Of a stretch of DNA of 36,471 nt, positions 13,913 through 22,478 are shown piece by piece. Under the pieces are notes generated by a model. That model was not told the DNA's origin and did not search any database. It saw only the letters and a list, made by a program, of their open reading frames with translations. The stretch's first letter is position 1, and every line of letters starts with the position of its first letter. Position numbers and translations under genes: made by a program. The stretch comes from a virus: IMG/VR virus record IMGVR_UViG_3300047550_004912, positions 1-36,471 of that record. One strand, given 5' to 3'.

Positions 13913-16678
13913 ATGTATGTTGATGCGTTCCTGGAAAGGGAAAAGAACCAGATCCTAGTCGTCGAGAGAGACCGCAAGGGCCAGAGGCAGTTTGTCGCGC
14001 ATCCAACGAAATACATCGCATATTGGCCCAGCCCAAAGGGCAAGGTACCGAACATACACGGGGAGATGTGCGACAAGTTCCAGACCAACAAGCTGAAGGA
14101 ATTCCAGAGGGAGACCAGCATGCTGCCCAAGAGCGGGCTGCATGAGAGCGACATAAATCCCATCTTCAGGTGCCTCTATGACCATTACAAGGGAGCACCG
14201 AGCCCGGATCTCCACGTGGCCTTCTTCGACATCGAGGTCGACTTTGATCCAGAACGAGGGTTTTCCAGCCCCGACGATGCGTTCGCGCCGATCACGGCAA
14301 TATCGGTCTATCTAAACTGGCTTGATCGCAATTTTACCATGGTGATCAAGCCAAAGAACATGAGCACCGAGGATGCGCAGACCATCGTCGATCGGTTCGA
14401 TGACACGGTGCTGTGCTCGAGCGAGAAGGAGCTGCTGGAGATATTCCTTGGTTTGATCGAGGATTCCGACATCATGAGCGGTTGGAACTCGGAAGGATTC
14501 GATATTCCCTACATCCATAATCGCATCGTGCAGGTCCTCGGCAAGGAGGAGACCAGGAAGCTGTGCCTATGGGGCAAGCTACCAAAGAGGCGCGAATATG
14601 AAAGCTATGGCCGTGATACCGTGACATACGATCTGGTAGGTAGGATCCACATGGACTACCTACAGCTTTACCGGAAGAACACCTACCACGAGATGCACAG
14701 CTATCGGTTGGATTTCGTGGGCGAGTTTGAGGTCGGCGAGAAGAAGATCCACTATGAGGGCAGCCTGGATGCCCTATACAATAACGATTTCGAAAAGTTC
14801 ATCGAGTATAACCGGCAGGACGTCATGCTGCTGGTCAAGATCGATCGCAAGAACAAGTTCATCGAGCTGAGCAACAACCTCGCCCATGAAAACTGCGTGC
14901 TTCTTGGCACGACCATGGGAGCCGTGGCGCTGATCGACCAAGCCATCGTCAACGAGGCCCATGACCTCGGGATGGTGGTGCCCAATCGCAAGAGGGAGGA
15001 AACCGGAGGTGGGAGTTCCGGCGACGACGATGACGATGAAGTCAACATATCCGGGGTGGTTGGAGCATACGTTGCCGATCCCAAGGAAGGCATGCACGAT
15101 TGGATCGGCGGCGTTGACATCAACAGCCTGTATCCGTCCGCCATTCGGGCATTGAACATGAGCCCGGAAACCGTGATTGGACACATCCGGTCGGAGCACA
15201 CCGACAAGCTCATTACCAAGAGGATGGGAGCTGAGAAGAAAAGCTTTGCTGACTCGTGGAACGGTATGTTCGGCACGCTGGAATACAACCAGGTGATGAA
15301 CCAAGACCTCACGCCGATCACGATAGATTTCGAGGATGGTTCGACCACCACGGTCAGCGCCGGAGAGCTTTATGATCTGGTCTTCAAGAGCGGGAAGAAG
15401 CTGATACTGTCGGCCAACGGCACTCTCTTCACCATGGAAAAGAAGGGCATCATCCCGGGATTGCTGGCAAGATGGTATGCGGAGCGAAAGCAGCTACAGG
15501 CCGAGATGCGCAAGTATGCCAAGATGGCTGACGAGGAATCAGATACGGAGAAAAAGAAGGAGCTCAAGAAGCAAGCAGACTTCTACGACCAGCGCCAGCT
15601 GATCAAGAAGATCCTCTTGAACAGCCTCTACGGCGCTATCGGTAATCCTGGTAGCCGATGGTATGATCCACGTGTCGCGCAGAGCGTGACACTGAGCGGG
15701 CGCTGCATCGTCAAGCACATGCAGAGCAAGATCAACGAGATCATCACCGGAGACTACAACCACCTTGGCATTGCCTGCATATACGGTGATACCGATTCAG
15801 GTTACTTCTCCGCATACCCGGTAATGAAGGATCTTCCGGAGTTCAAGGACTTCGAATGGACCAAGGAGAACGTCAGCAAGCTGTATGACGACATCGGAGA
15901 CATGACCAACGAGTCATTCCCGGCTTTCATGAAGCAGGCGTTCAATTGTCCCGAGGAAAATGGAGCGATCATCAAGGCGGCACGAGAGCTATGTGCTTCC
16001 AAGGGACTGTTTATCACCAAGAAGCGTTACGCGGTGCTGGTATATGACAAGGAAGGCAAGCGAAAGGACACCAACGGCAAGCCCGGTGAGATCAAGGCCA
16101 TGGGCCTTGATCTCAAGCGCAGCGATACTCCGAAGATCGTGCAGGACTTCCTCAGCGACATCCTCACGCAGGTGCTGACCGGTAACACGGAGGGAGACAT
16201 CCTCGACAAGATACTGGAATTCCGCAAGGAATTCCGCAGCTGGCCGGGTTGGTCGAAGGGTTCTCCCAAGCGTGCCAACAAGATCACCTACTATGAAAAC
16301 CTGATGAACAGCCAGGGAAAGGTTGATTGGAAGGGCACCGAGACCAACAAGAAATCAATGGTTCCCGGACACGTCTTGGCCAGCATCAACTGGAACAGGC
16401 TCAAGCGGATACACGGAGATCACTATTCCATGCCCATCCAGGATGGGTTCAAGGTGATAGTCTGCAAGCTTCGACCGAACCCAAGCGGGATCACATCCGT
16501 GGCATACCCGGTCGACGAGCTCAATCTCCCGGAATGGTTCAAGCAGCTACCGTTCGATGACGAGGCCATGGAGGCCGCGCTGATCGACAAGAAGGTCAAG
16601 AATCTTCTCGGCGTGCTGAACTGGGATCTAGACTCAAACAAGGAAGCCAACAGCTTTGGCGACCTATTCAGTTTCTGA
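13913..16678 (+). CDS. family B DNA polymerase with 3'-5' exonuclease (T4 gp43-like)
   Basis: A 921-residue replicative polymerase, near T4 gp43 (898). Exonuclease motifs are FFDIEVDFD (about 104), SGWNSEGFDIPYI (about 189) and YNRQDVML (about 299). Polymerase motifs are DINSLYPSAIRALN (about 403), KILLNSLYGAIGNPGSRWYD (about 566), YGDTDSGYF (about 624) and KKRYAVLV (about 703). Catalytic aspartates are all present. It copies phage DNA with the sliding clamp encoded downstream at 16895. A Gly/Asp-rich insert (GGGSSGDDDDDE, about 364-375) lies just before the palm. AGAGG seven bases before ATG 13913 fixes the start. No frameshift or intron is visible. Confidence 0.97.
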   Translation: MYVDAFLEREKNQILVVERDRKGQRQFVAHPTKYIAYWPSPKGKVPNIHGEMCDKFQTNKLKEFQRETSMLPKSGLHESDINPIFRCLYDHYKGAPSPDLHVAFFDIEVDFDPERGFSSPDDAFAPITAISVYLNWLDRNFTMVIKPKNMSTEDAQTIVDRFDDTVLCSSEKELLEIFLGLIEDSDIMSGWNSEGFDIPYIHNRIVQVLGKEETRKLCLWGKLPKRREYESYGRDTVTYDLVGRIHMDYLQLYRKNTYHEMHSYRLDFVGEFEVGEKKIHYEGSLDALYNNDFEKFIEYNRQDVMLLVKIDRKNKFIELSNNLAHENCVLLGTTMGAVALIDQAIVNEAHDLGMVVPNRKREETGGGSSGDDDDDEVNISGVVGAYVADPKEGMHDWIGGVDINSLYPSAIRALNMSPETVIGHIRSEHTDKLITKRMGAEKKSFADSWNGMFGTLEYNQVMNQDLTPITIDFEDGSTTTVSAGELYDLVFKSGKKLILSANGTLFTMEKKGIIPGLLARWYAERKQLQAEMRKYAKMADEESDTEKKKELKKQADFYDQRQLIKKILLNSLYGAIGNPGSRWYDPRVAQSVTLSGRCIVKHMQSKINEIITGDYNHLGIACIYGDTDSGYFSAYPVMKDLPEFKDFEWTKENVSKLYDDIGDMTNESFPAFMKQAFNCPEENGAIIKAARELCASKGLFITKKRYAVLVYDKEGKRKDTNGKPGEIKAMGLDLKRSDTPKIVQDFLSDILTQVLTGNTEGDILDKILEFRKEFRSWPGWSKGSPKRANKITYYENLMNSQGKVDWKGTETNKKSMVPGHVLASINWNRLKRIHGDHYSMPIQDGFKVIVCKLRPNPSGITSVAYPVDELNLPEWFKQLPFDDEAMEAALIDKKVKNLLGVLNWDLDSNKEANSFGDLFSF

Positions 16679-16688
16679 AAGGAACAAG

Positions 16689-16904
16689 ATGACAACCAAA
16701 ACAACACCACGGCAGGTCCAAAGGTATACTCCGGATGAGCTCAAGATCCTTGTTGACGCGCTCAACGGGGCTCCATCATATTTGTCTAAACGCTTCATAC
16801 TCAAGCATCTGTGCGGATGGAGTGACGAGCTCATCGCGGAAAACATGAGATTGAAGATGGAAGAAAAACAGCAGGAAAAGATCGGAGACCTATCATGGCG
16901 CTAA
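16689..16904 (+). CDS. small basic protein between polymerase and clamp, unknown
   Basis: A 71-residue protein starting at ATG 16689 behind AAAGGAA; a longer frame from 16656 lies inside the polymerase gene. It is helical and charged (RYTPDELKILVDALNGA, FILKHLCGWSDELIAENMR, KMEEKQQEKIGD). Sitting between polymerase and clamp, it may be a replication accessory, but no family is recognised. Its end overlaps the clamp gene by 10 bases. Confidence 0.65.
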   Translation: MTTKTTPRQVQRYTPDELKILVDALNGAPSYLSKRFILKHLCGWSDELIAENMRLKMEEKQQEKIGDLSWR

Positions 16905-17638
16905 AGGACTACCTCAAGGACCTGACCACCTACGTGGCCACCGCAGGATTCTTTGACAAGATCAAGATCACCGCGACGGGCAAGGAAATCCTCGTCGAGG
17001 CAATGGAAAAGGAAAAGGAAGTGATCCTCAAGGGCAAGTTCAGCAAGCCCTTGGCCGAGATCGAGGGAGAATTTGGTCTGAGCAATCTCAGCCTCCTGCA
17101 GACCATTTGCAGCGATCCTGAGTTCAATCTTAAGGAAAGCACGGTTAACGTGATCTACGAGACCAAGAACGCGGAAAAGGTGCCAACCGAGCTGGCATAC
17201 GAGAACAAGAGCAAGAGCACCATCAATTATCGCTTCATGAGCAAGCAGCTGGTCCCTGATCAGCCGAAGTTCCTTGAACCAAAGTGGGACGTCGTCGTGA
17301 CTCCGACCAAGGCCAGCGTGCAGCAGTTTGCATGGGCAGCAAACGGTCTTGCGTCATATGAGCAGTATTTCATCCCGAAGATCGTCGACGGCAATCTGAG
17401 GTTCTTCATCGGTGAGGATGATGCTGCAACCCAGAGGGGCGGAGTGGTCTTTGCCAGCGAGAGGACCGAGGCCTTCGAGAGCCAGCACAAGTGGAAGATC
17501 CAACAGGTGCTAGGGGTCCTCAAGGCCACCGATAACTGTGTGTGCGAGATGGCATTCAGCACCAAGGGCGCCATACAGATCACCCTCGATACCGGAGTTG
17601 GTAGCTATCGATACATCTTTCCTGCCAAGGTGAGATGA
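16895..17638 (+). CDS. DNA polymerase sliding clamp (T4 gp45-like)
   Basis: A 247-residue ring-forming processivity factor (T4 gp45 has 228). N-terminal half: ATAGFFDKIKITATGKEILV, an ILKGKFSKPLAEIEGEFG block and LSNLSLLQTI, the layout of T4-like clamps where the chain passes from the first to the second domain. The C-terminal half ends with strands MAFSTKGAIQITLD and GSYRYIFPAKVR. It would bind the polymerase and, in T4, also activates late transcription together with gp33 and gp55, which matters for the late-type boxes here. No strict motif exists for this family, so the call leans on position and pattern. Confidence 0.78.
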   Translation: MALKDYLKDLTTYVATAGFFDKIKITATGKEILVEAMEKEKEVILKGKFSKPLAEIEGEFGLSNLSLLQTICSDPEFNLKESTVNVIYETKNAEKVPTELAYENKSKSTINYRFMSKQLVPDQPKFLEPKWDVVVTPTKASVQQFAWAANGLASYEQYFIPKIVDGNLRFFIGEDDAATQRGGVVFASERTEAFESQHKWKIQQVLGVLKATDNCVCEMAFSTKGAIQITLDTGVGSYRYIFPAKVR

Positions 17639-17682
17639 GATAATCCTTCCGATAAAACTGCTTTAATTGGGTCGACGCATGC

Positions 17683-17692
17683 CTAAATAATC
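17683..17692 (+). promoter_or_regulatory. late-type promoter box CTAAATAATC
   Basis: The box ends six bases before ATG 17698 and there is no ribosome binding site between, so a transcript from here would be practically leaderless. Confidence 0.55.
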
Positions 17693-17697
17693 TAGAC

Positions 17698-17874
17698 ATG
17701 CGTCGATTCATACTCTTAACAGCAATCGAATTGCTTTCAAAACCAAAAGTATGGGCGTTCGTCCTTGGATCGACCATACTGGTCGGGTTCAATTGGTCAG
17801 AGGATACGAATTCTCTGATATCGACGATCGGATCATCGATCTTCGCAATCATCAGAGGACTGTTCGGCAGGTAA
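17698..17874 (+). CDS. small membrane protein, 58 residues
   Basis: The ATG follows the late-type box directly. The peptide MRRFILLTAIELLSKPK leads into the hydrophobic stretch VWAFVLGSTILVGF, then a second, weaker one (LISTIGSSIFAIIRGLFG). The basic N-terminus and two amphipathic or spanning segments resemble small phage membrane proteins, including pinholin-like ones, but nothing specific identifies it. It ends six bases before the next ATG. Confidence 0.5.
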   Translation: MRRFILLTAIELLSKPKVWAFVLGSTILVGFNWSEDTNSLISTIGSSIFAIIRGLFGR

Positions 17875-17879
17875 TTGCC

Positions 17880-18386
17880 ATGATCATCAATTCGCTAGTT
17901 TTTAACAGTTCAAGCCGTAGATCCACGGTCGCTAGCAAACCAATGCTGGTTTGTGTTAGTGATATTGAGCGAGATTTTAGGCTCGACGATTTTTGCTCGA
18001 TACAAACGTCTGGTACCAAGATATTGGTCGGAAATGGACCCTATCTCCAGGAACTCTCATCCAGGTATAACGACGTCATATTCGTTCCGAACAAAGCATC
18101 CGAAAGCCTGGCACATTACTATGCCAATGCCGACGTGTTGATCTGTCCAAACGGATCGCAGGGAAGATCCAGCATCATCGCCGAGTCGATATGCTGTGGA
18201 ACGCCGATAGCGGCAAGATCCCATGTCATGACGGATGGGATGATCATACGCCATGTCACCGGGGAGATATTGGACGACCTCCCGGCGGCGATCGAGCTGT
18301 GCCTGAACATGGATCGCTATGTGATCGAACAGCTTGGCCACATCCTTTTTGCCAAGCAAAACAAATTGATCAGCCATCGGTCATAA
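17880..18386 (+). CDS. glycosyltransferase-like protein, C-terminal (GT-B donor) domain only
   Basis: A 168-residue protein. TKILVGNGPYLQELSSRY, DVIFVPNKASESLAHYYANA and VLICPNGSQGRSSIIAESI-CCGTPIAAR reproduce the donor-binding half of group 1 glycosyltransferases, where an Glu in the last block contacts the sugar nucleotide. The acceptor domain is missing: only about 60 residues precede this region. A longer frame reaches back to 17751 but overlaps the small membrane gene, so I take ATG 17880. It may act with another subunit, be a degraded remnant, or pair with the full-length enzyme at 18806. Confidence 0.65.
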   Translation: MIINSLVFNSSSRRSTVASKPMLVCVSDIERDFRLDDFCSIQTSGTKILVGNGPYLQELSSRYNDVIFVPNKASESLAHYYANADVLICPNGSQGRSSIIAESICCGTPIAARSHVMTDGMIIRHVTGEILDDLPAAIELCLNMDRYVIEQLGHILFAKQNKLISHRS

Positions 18387-18394
18387 GTTATCAT
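18366..18394 (+). promoter_or_regulatory. sigma70-type promoter before the PTPS-like gene
   Basis: TTGATC at 18366-18371 and TATCAT at 18389-18394 are 17 bases apart, overlapping the end of the preceding gene. CGGAG follows and ATG 18418 is 24 bases past the -10 box. Confidence 0.5.
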
Positions 18395-18417
18395 CTCTAA
18401 AACAACGGAGATATGAT

Positions 18418-18804
18418 ATGACAACCGAACCTACCTCGCGCCTGATCTATGTGACCTTCCAGAAGGAAGGCATCCACAAGTATCCAGCGGCACTGAGCGA
18501 TCCGGCGCTGATGACCGATGATGAATATGACGTCAGCTTCCTTGGATACCCGCACAGGCACATGTTCCATTTCAAAGTCGGTATCTCGGTGACCCATAAT
18601 GATCGCGACATTGAGTTCATACAGTTCAAGCGATGGCTTGAAAAGCTCTATGCCGACAAGGTCCTACAGCTTGATTTCAAGAGCTGCGAGATGATGGCAG
18701 AGGATCTATACGAAAGGATCAATGATCGCTATCCGGGCAGGACCGTGAGCATCGATGTCAGCGAGGACGGAGAAAATGGTGCGTGGTTGATGTGGAAGGC
18801 CTAA
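18418..18804 (+). CDS. PTPS/QueD-fold-like small protein, unknown role
   Basis: A 128-residue protein. YPHRHMFHFKVGISVTHND resembles the HxHxYxxxV strand of 6-pyruvoyl-tetrahydropterin synthases, DIEFIQFKRWLEKLY resembles the GMVxDFxxLK segment, and KSCEMMAEDLYERIND with VSIDVSEDGENGAW resembles the family's C-terminal helix and final strand with its Glu. The zinc-binding trio and catalytic Cys are not clearly present. I infer a degenerate or repurposed member of the T-fold pterin/deazapurine group. It lies upstream of the 7-deazaguanine genes, which supports a link. The true QueD candidate is at 25281. Confidence 0.5.
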   Translation: MTTEPTSRLIYVTFQKEGIHKYPAALSDPALMTDDEYDVSFLGYPHRHMFHFKVGISVTHNDRDIEFIQFKRWLEKLYADKVLQLDFKSCEMMAEDLYERINDRYPGRTVSIDVSEDGENGAWLMWKA

Positions 18805-18805
18805 A

Positions 18806-19930
18806 ATGAAGATCTACATCGTCCCGATTGAGCCGATCGACACCAGATACACCCGCCAGTGGTACGATCACATCCCGGCCAAGCTGGAAGAGGCGGCCAA
18901 GGAGATCAACAAGAACATCGACATCGTGGTGGTGGAAGGGGAGCAGGTACCTCCGGTACCAACTCCCGGTGCCTTCCTCGATTTCGGTGCTACCAACATC
19001 TACAAGGCCAGCCAGCTTGGTACCATAGCTGCTGAATTCCAGCACGGGCGAGTGAAGCCCGGGGATAAGTTCCTTTTCACCGATGCATGGAATCCCATGG
19101 CGATATCGGTGCGCTACATGAGTGAGCTTCTCAACGTTCCGATCAAGATGCATGGCATGTGGCATGCCGGTAGCTACGATCCCCAGGACTTCCTGGGAAG
19201 GTTGATCGGAGACAAGCCATGGGTCAGGTATGCCGAGAAATCCATGCTGTACTCCTATGATACCAACTGGTTTGCCACCAGCTTCCATATGGACATGTTT
19301 GTGAGGAATTTGTTCGGCCCGTTCACCAAGGAAGCGTTTGAACCGACATTTGATGAGATAAAATCCAGATTGATTGGTTCCATGCGCATCGATCTAACGG
19401 GATGGCCGATGGATTACCTTTACGGGGTCCTTGAACCTTTCTCAAAAATGGCAAAGAAACCCCGCATCTCCTTCCCCCATCGCCTAGCACCAGAAAAACA
19501 GCTCGAGATATTCAAGGATCTCTCGGTGGAATTGCCGGAGTACGAATGGATAGTATGCCAAGAGAGACCCCTGACCAAGGACGAATATCATTCGATCCTT
19601 GGGGAAAGCTGCATGGTGTTCTCGGCTAATCTGCAGGAAACATATGGGATCAGCATGATAGAGGGGTTGATCTGCGGGGCATTTCCGTTGGTCCCTGATC
19701 GCTTGAGCTATATGGAAATGTATGATCCGGAGTTCAAGTATCCATCCAAATGGACATGTGATTGGGAATCCTATCTCCACCACAAGACGGATTTGATATC
19801 CAGGATCAAGCTGATAATGGAACTCAGCACCAACGGTAGCGGCTACATCAAGAACCTGATGAACGCACAGCTGGCAATGATGGACAGATACGTTCATTCG
19901 ACCCCGTTAATAGACTCCCTCATATCATAG
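18806..19930 (+). CDS. GT-B type glycosyltransferase-like protein
   Basis: A 374-residue protein starting two bases after the previous stop. The N-terminal half contains PGDKFLFTDAWNPMAI and IKMHGMWHAGSYDPQD. The C-terminal half has ISFPHRLAPEKQLEIFKDL, YEWIVCQE and CMVFSANLQETYGISMIEGL followed by GAFPLVPDRLSY, the EX7E-like donor site of group 1 glycosyltransferases (here E...ISMIE). The acceptor is unknown. Phage enzymes of this type glycosylate DNA bases, virion proteins or host surface sugars; the neighbouring base-modification genes make DNA a possibility, but this is speculation. Confidence 0.72.
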   Translation: MKIYIVPIEPIDTRYTRQWYDHIPAKLEEAAKEINKNIDIVVVEGEQVPPVPTPGAFLDFGATNIYKASQLGTIAAEFQHGRVKPGDKFLFTDAWNPMAISVRYMSELLNVPIKMHGMWHAGSYDPQDFLGRLIGDKPWVRYAEKSMLYSYDTNWFATSFHMDMFVRNLFGPFTKEAFEPTFDEIKSRLIGSMRIDLTGWPMDYLYGVLEPFSKMAKKPRISFPHRLAPEKQLEIFKDLSVELPEYEWIVCQERPLTKDEYHSILGESCMVFSANLQETYGISMIEGLICGAFPLVPDRLSYMEMYDPEFKYPSKWTCDWESYLHHKTDLISRIKLIMELSTNGSGYIKNLMNAQLAMMDRYVHSTPLIDSLIS

Positions 19931-19936
19931 ATTAAG

Positions 19937-19965
19937 TTGACTCAGGCCACCTAGGCGATCATACT
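19937..19965 (+). promoter_or_regulatory. sigma70-type promoter upstream of the endonuclease insertion
   Basis: TTGACT at 19937-19942 and CATACT at 19960-19965 are 17 bases apart. A TAAGGA ribosome binding site and ATG 19988 follow. This arrangement may be the original promoter of dpdA, now cut off by the endonuclease gene. Confidence 0.5.
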
Positions 19966-19987
19966 CTAGGCTCGAGGTAAGGATACC

Positions 19988-20041
19988 ATGAACCCTTTTG
20001 AAAACCAATCTGGATTTATAATTAGCAGTGATAGATGGTAA
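19988..20041 (+). pseudogene. 17-codon ORF, possible displaced first codons of dpdA
   Basis: ATG 19988 has its own ribosome binding site and promoter yet runs only 17 codons (MNPFENQSGFIISSDRW) before a stop in AT-rich DNA. Its first ten residues resemble the present start of DpdA (MNFTRNKNGY): identical at M, N, N, G with conservative changes at three other positions. I infer a relic of the old 5' end of dpdA left when the GIY-YIG gene inserted. Four identities in ten are weak evidence; a leader peptide is the alternative. Confidence 0.35.
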
Positions 20042-20065
20042 ATAAACATATGGAAGGAGATTCGT

Positions 20066-20869
20066 ATGTACTATGTTTACATCTATTTGGATCCGTATTA
20101 TCAGGAGCTTCATACAGCGTTAGATTATGAATTTGATTATCGCCCGATTTACGTGGGTAAAGGTACTGGTGATCGTATGTTTGATCATTTGAAAGGCACA
20201 AAGAACAAAATATTTGAAAATAAAATCCAACACTGGCAAAAGAATGGTGTGCAACCTATCATTCGGGTATTGAAAATGATGGATCTGGAGGCGGCTGCGT
20301 TTGATCTAGAACGAGAACTGATATGTACCATCGGTAGATTCGACCAAGGTAAAGGACCGTTGTTAAATCTTACTGACGGTGGGGAAGGTGTATCTGGGCA
20401 TGATCCGTGGAACAAGGGTCGTAAAGGTCTATACGTTGCATCTGAAGCTACTCGAGCTAAACTCAGCAACGCATTACGTGGCAAACCAAAGCCAAAAGAT
20501 TTCGGGGAAAAGGTCAGTCGCGGCCTAAAAGGCAAGACAAAGACTGCCGCCCATCGGCATGCATTAAGTCAGGCTAATATTGGTAAGACGAGTCCACTAA
20601 AGGGACAGCCTAGCAGACAATCTGCCGAATCTCATGCCAAGGCAGCTGATAAACGTAAAGAATGGTGGACGCCAGAACGTCGAGAAGCCAAACGAGCACA
20701 GTTTGTTGGGAAGAAGCTATCCAATGAACACAAGGCTAATTTGGCGTTAGCGATGGAAAAGGTTAGAAAACCGCACAGTGAAGAAACTAAACTCAAGATG
20801 AGTGAAAAGCGTAGGCAGTATTGGGCTGCAAAGAAAGCACAGGACACAGATGAACTTCACAAGAAATAA
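20066..20869 (+). CDS. GIY-YIG homing-type endonuclease (Seg-like)
   Basis: A 267-residue free-standing mobile nuclease. The catalytic domain opens MYYVYIYLDP and continues RPIYVGKGTGDRMFDHL (Y-Y, YVGKG, Arg) with the Glu in DLERELI. The C-terminal part carries NUMOD3-type DNA-binding repeats: NKGRKG, SNALRGKPKP, LKGKTKT, IGKTSPLKG, VGKKLSNEHKAN and KPHSEETKLKMSEKR. Codon use is much richer in A and T than neighbouring genes, a sign of recent arrival. GGAGA before ATG 20066. Its 3' end overlaps the start of DpdA by 20 bases in another frame, so it sits at the very edge of a DNA-modification gene. Confidence 0.9.
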   Translation: MYYVYIYLDPYYQELHTALDYEFDYRPIYVGKGTGDRMFDHLKGTKNKIFENKIQHWQKNGVQPIIRVLKMMDLEAAAFDLERELICTIGRFDQGKGPLLNLTDGGEGVSGHDPWNKGRKGLYVASEATRAKLSNALRGKPKPKDFGEKVSRGLKGKTKTAAHRHALSQANIGKTSPLKGQPSRQSAESHAKAADKRKEWWTPERREAKRAQFVGKKLSNEHKANLALAMEKVRKPHSEETKLKMSEKRRQYWAAKKAQDTDELHKK

Positions 20870-22478
20870 GAATGGCTACCAAGGTGATGCACTCAATTTG
20901 AGTCCGTTTGATGACCAGGCAGTGTTTCTCCCAAGCATCAGCGCGATCTATGCCAAGATCGTCAGCATGCCGGAATACAACGTTCGTGATAGATTGCCCG
21001 ATGGCCTAAACAACGATCGAAAGGATCTCAACTTCCTCGATCCGAGCAACTCGCTCATGTACTATCCAACGGCGCTTTACTCGGCAGGCCATGCGTATCT
21101 AGATCCTACCGAAAGCGACATCTATGAAAGCATGGTGCAAAAGAGGGATAGATCCAGGACCATCATCCTAGGAGATTCCGGTGGGTTCCAGATCGCCACG
21201 GGGGTGCTGAAATGGCCCTGGACCAAGAAGAACAAGCAAAGCGACCAGGAATGGGAACTGGACAAGGACAAGATGCGAATGAAGATCCTGCGGTGGTTGG
21301 AACACACCGCGGATTACTCGATGGTGCTCGACGTTCCCACCTACGGTCTCGTGAAGTTTGGGTTTGATCCGGTCACGGGAGAGAGCCTGCATCCGGGAAT
21401 GAAAACGTTCAGGGACTGCCTAAACGTGTCCCTTGAAAACTACGACTTCTTCATCAAGCACCGCAAGGAAGGAGCAACCAAGTTCCTCAACGTCCTGCAG
21501 GGAAGAAACCAGGCCGAGGGCGATGTTTGGTGGGATGCGGTCAAGGATCTGCCCTTTGAAACCTGGGCGTTCTCCAACGTGCAGGCTTCCAACTTTGCCA
21601 TCAATCTCCGCAGATTGATCATCATGAGGGACGGCAAGTATCTTGACGGCAGGGACTGGTTGCACTATCTCGGTAACGGCAAGATCAAGGCCGGATGCGC
21701 ATTGACCACCCTGCAACGCTGCATCAGGCAGTTCATCAATCCGGAAATCACCCTGAGCTTTGATGCTGCATCGCCGTTCGTGATGACCGCCAAGGGACAG
21801 ATGTACTACGGATATGAAAACAGCCATCACAACATGCGCTTCAAGGGTGGTCCGATCGTTGACGACAAGACCCTGAAGAACAGCAAGATGACACTCAATG
21901 ACTGGGTCATTGCCAACGATCGAAAGGGCGTGATCATGCCGACCGAGATCGGACGCAGATGCACGGTTGGTGATATCTGCGTCCGTGGTTATGACGATCT
22001 GGAATACAAGAAGATACCCTTCTCCAAGAAGGAGCTCGAAAGCGACTGGTATCCAAATTCCCCGGAAGGCCGAGCCAGAGACAAGTTCAGGTGGTCCGAT
22101 GCATACAAGGAATACCTTGCCCATGATCACGGCAACGGTGGCCTGTTTAACTTTGGTGGGAACTTTAGCGACGAAAAGGAAAGATACCAGGTCAAGTGGC
22201 CCAGCAGCATGGATGGGTTCTCGTATCTCATCGCCATGCATCACAATGTTGAGCTGCACATCCGTGCCATACAGGACGCTTGCAGGTGGCAGGACCAGCC
22301 CCTGCAGGAAGCCAACAATCATGTCACCCCCGATCTCCTCGAATTCAAGGATCTCTGTCCCGAGATACTGACATCCGAGACACCCATGGATATCATCAAC
22401 AAGCATGAGAAACTGCTGAGGAACATCACCGGCATGGATGCGGATAATCAGGTCAGCATGGAAATGGAGGATTTTTGA
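20850..22478 (+). CDS. dpdA: DpdA, TGT-like DNA guanine transglycosylase for 7-deazaguanine insertion
   Basis: A 542-residue member of the tRNA-guanine transglycosylase superfamily, the enzyme that exchanges guanine in DNA for a 7-deazaguanine base. IILGDSGGFQIATG (residues about 106-118) holds the conserved Asp and substrate-binding DSGGFQ loop. MVLDVPTYGLV, KFLNVLQGRN, WLHYLGNGKIKAG and ITLSFDAASPFVM follow at barrel-strand spacing, the last including candidate nucleophile aspartates. Genes for FolE, QueD and QueE in the next 7 kb supply the precursor. The start is ATG 20850 within the end of the endonuclease gene with AGGA upstream. The next gene begins at the stop as TGATG. Assignment to a DpdA subfamily needs a tree. 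Confidence 0.88.
   Translation: MNFTRNKNGYQGDALNLSPFDDQAVFLPSISAIYAKIVSMPEYNVRDRLPDGLNNDRKDLNFLDPSNSLMYYPTALYSAGHAYLDPTESDIYESMVQKRDRSRTIILGDSGGFQIATGVLKWPWTKKNKQSDQEWELDKDKMRMKILRWLEHTADYSMVLDVPTYGLVKFGFDPVTGESLHPGMKTFRDCLNVSLENYDFFIKHRKEGATKFLNVLQGRNQAEGDVWWDAVKDLPFETWAFSNVQASNFAINLRRLIIMRDGKYLDGRDWLHYLGNGKIKAGCALTTLQRCIRQFINPEITLSFDAASPFVMTAKGQMYYGYENSHHNMRFKGGPIVDDKTLKNSKMTLNDWVIANDRKGVIMPTEIGRRCTVGDICVRGYDDLEYKKIPFSKKELESDWYPNSPEGRARDKFRWSDAYKEYLAHDHGNGGLFNFGGNFSDEKERYQVKWPSSMDGFSYLIAMHHNVELHIRAIQDACRWQDQPLQEANNHVTPDLLEFKDLCPEILTSETPMDIINKHEKLLRNITGMDADNQVSMEMEDF

Noticed and set aside
21420-22406. 328-codon minus-strand open frame opposite dpdA
   Set aside because: Mirror frame of a confidently identified gene; no start signal or domain.
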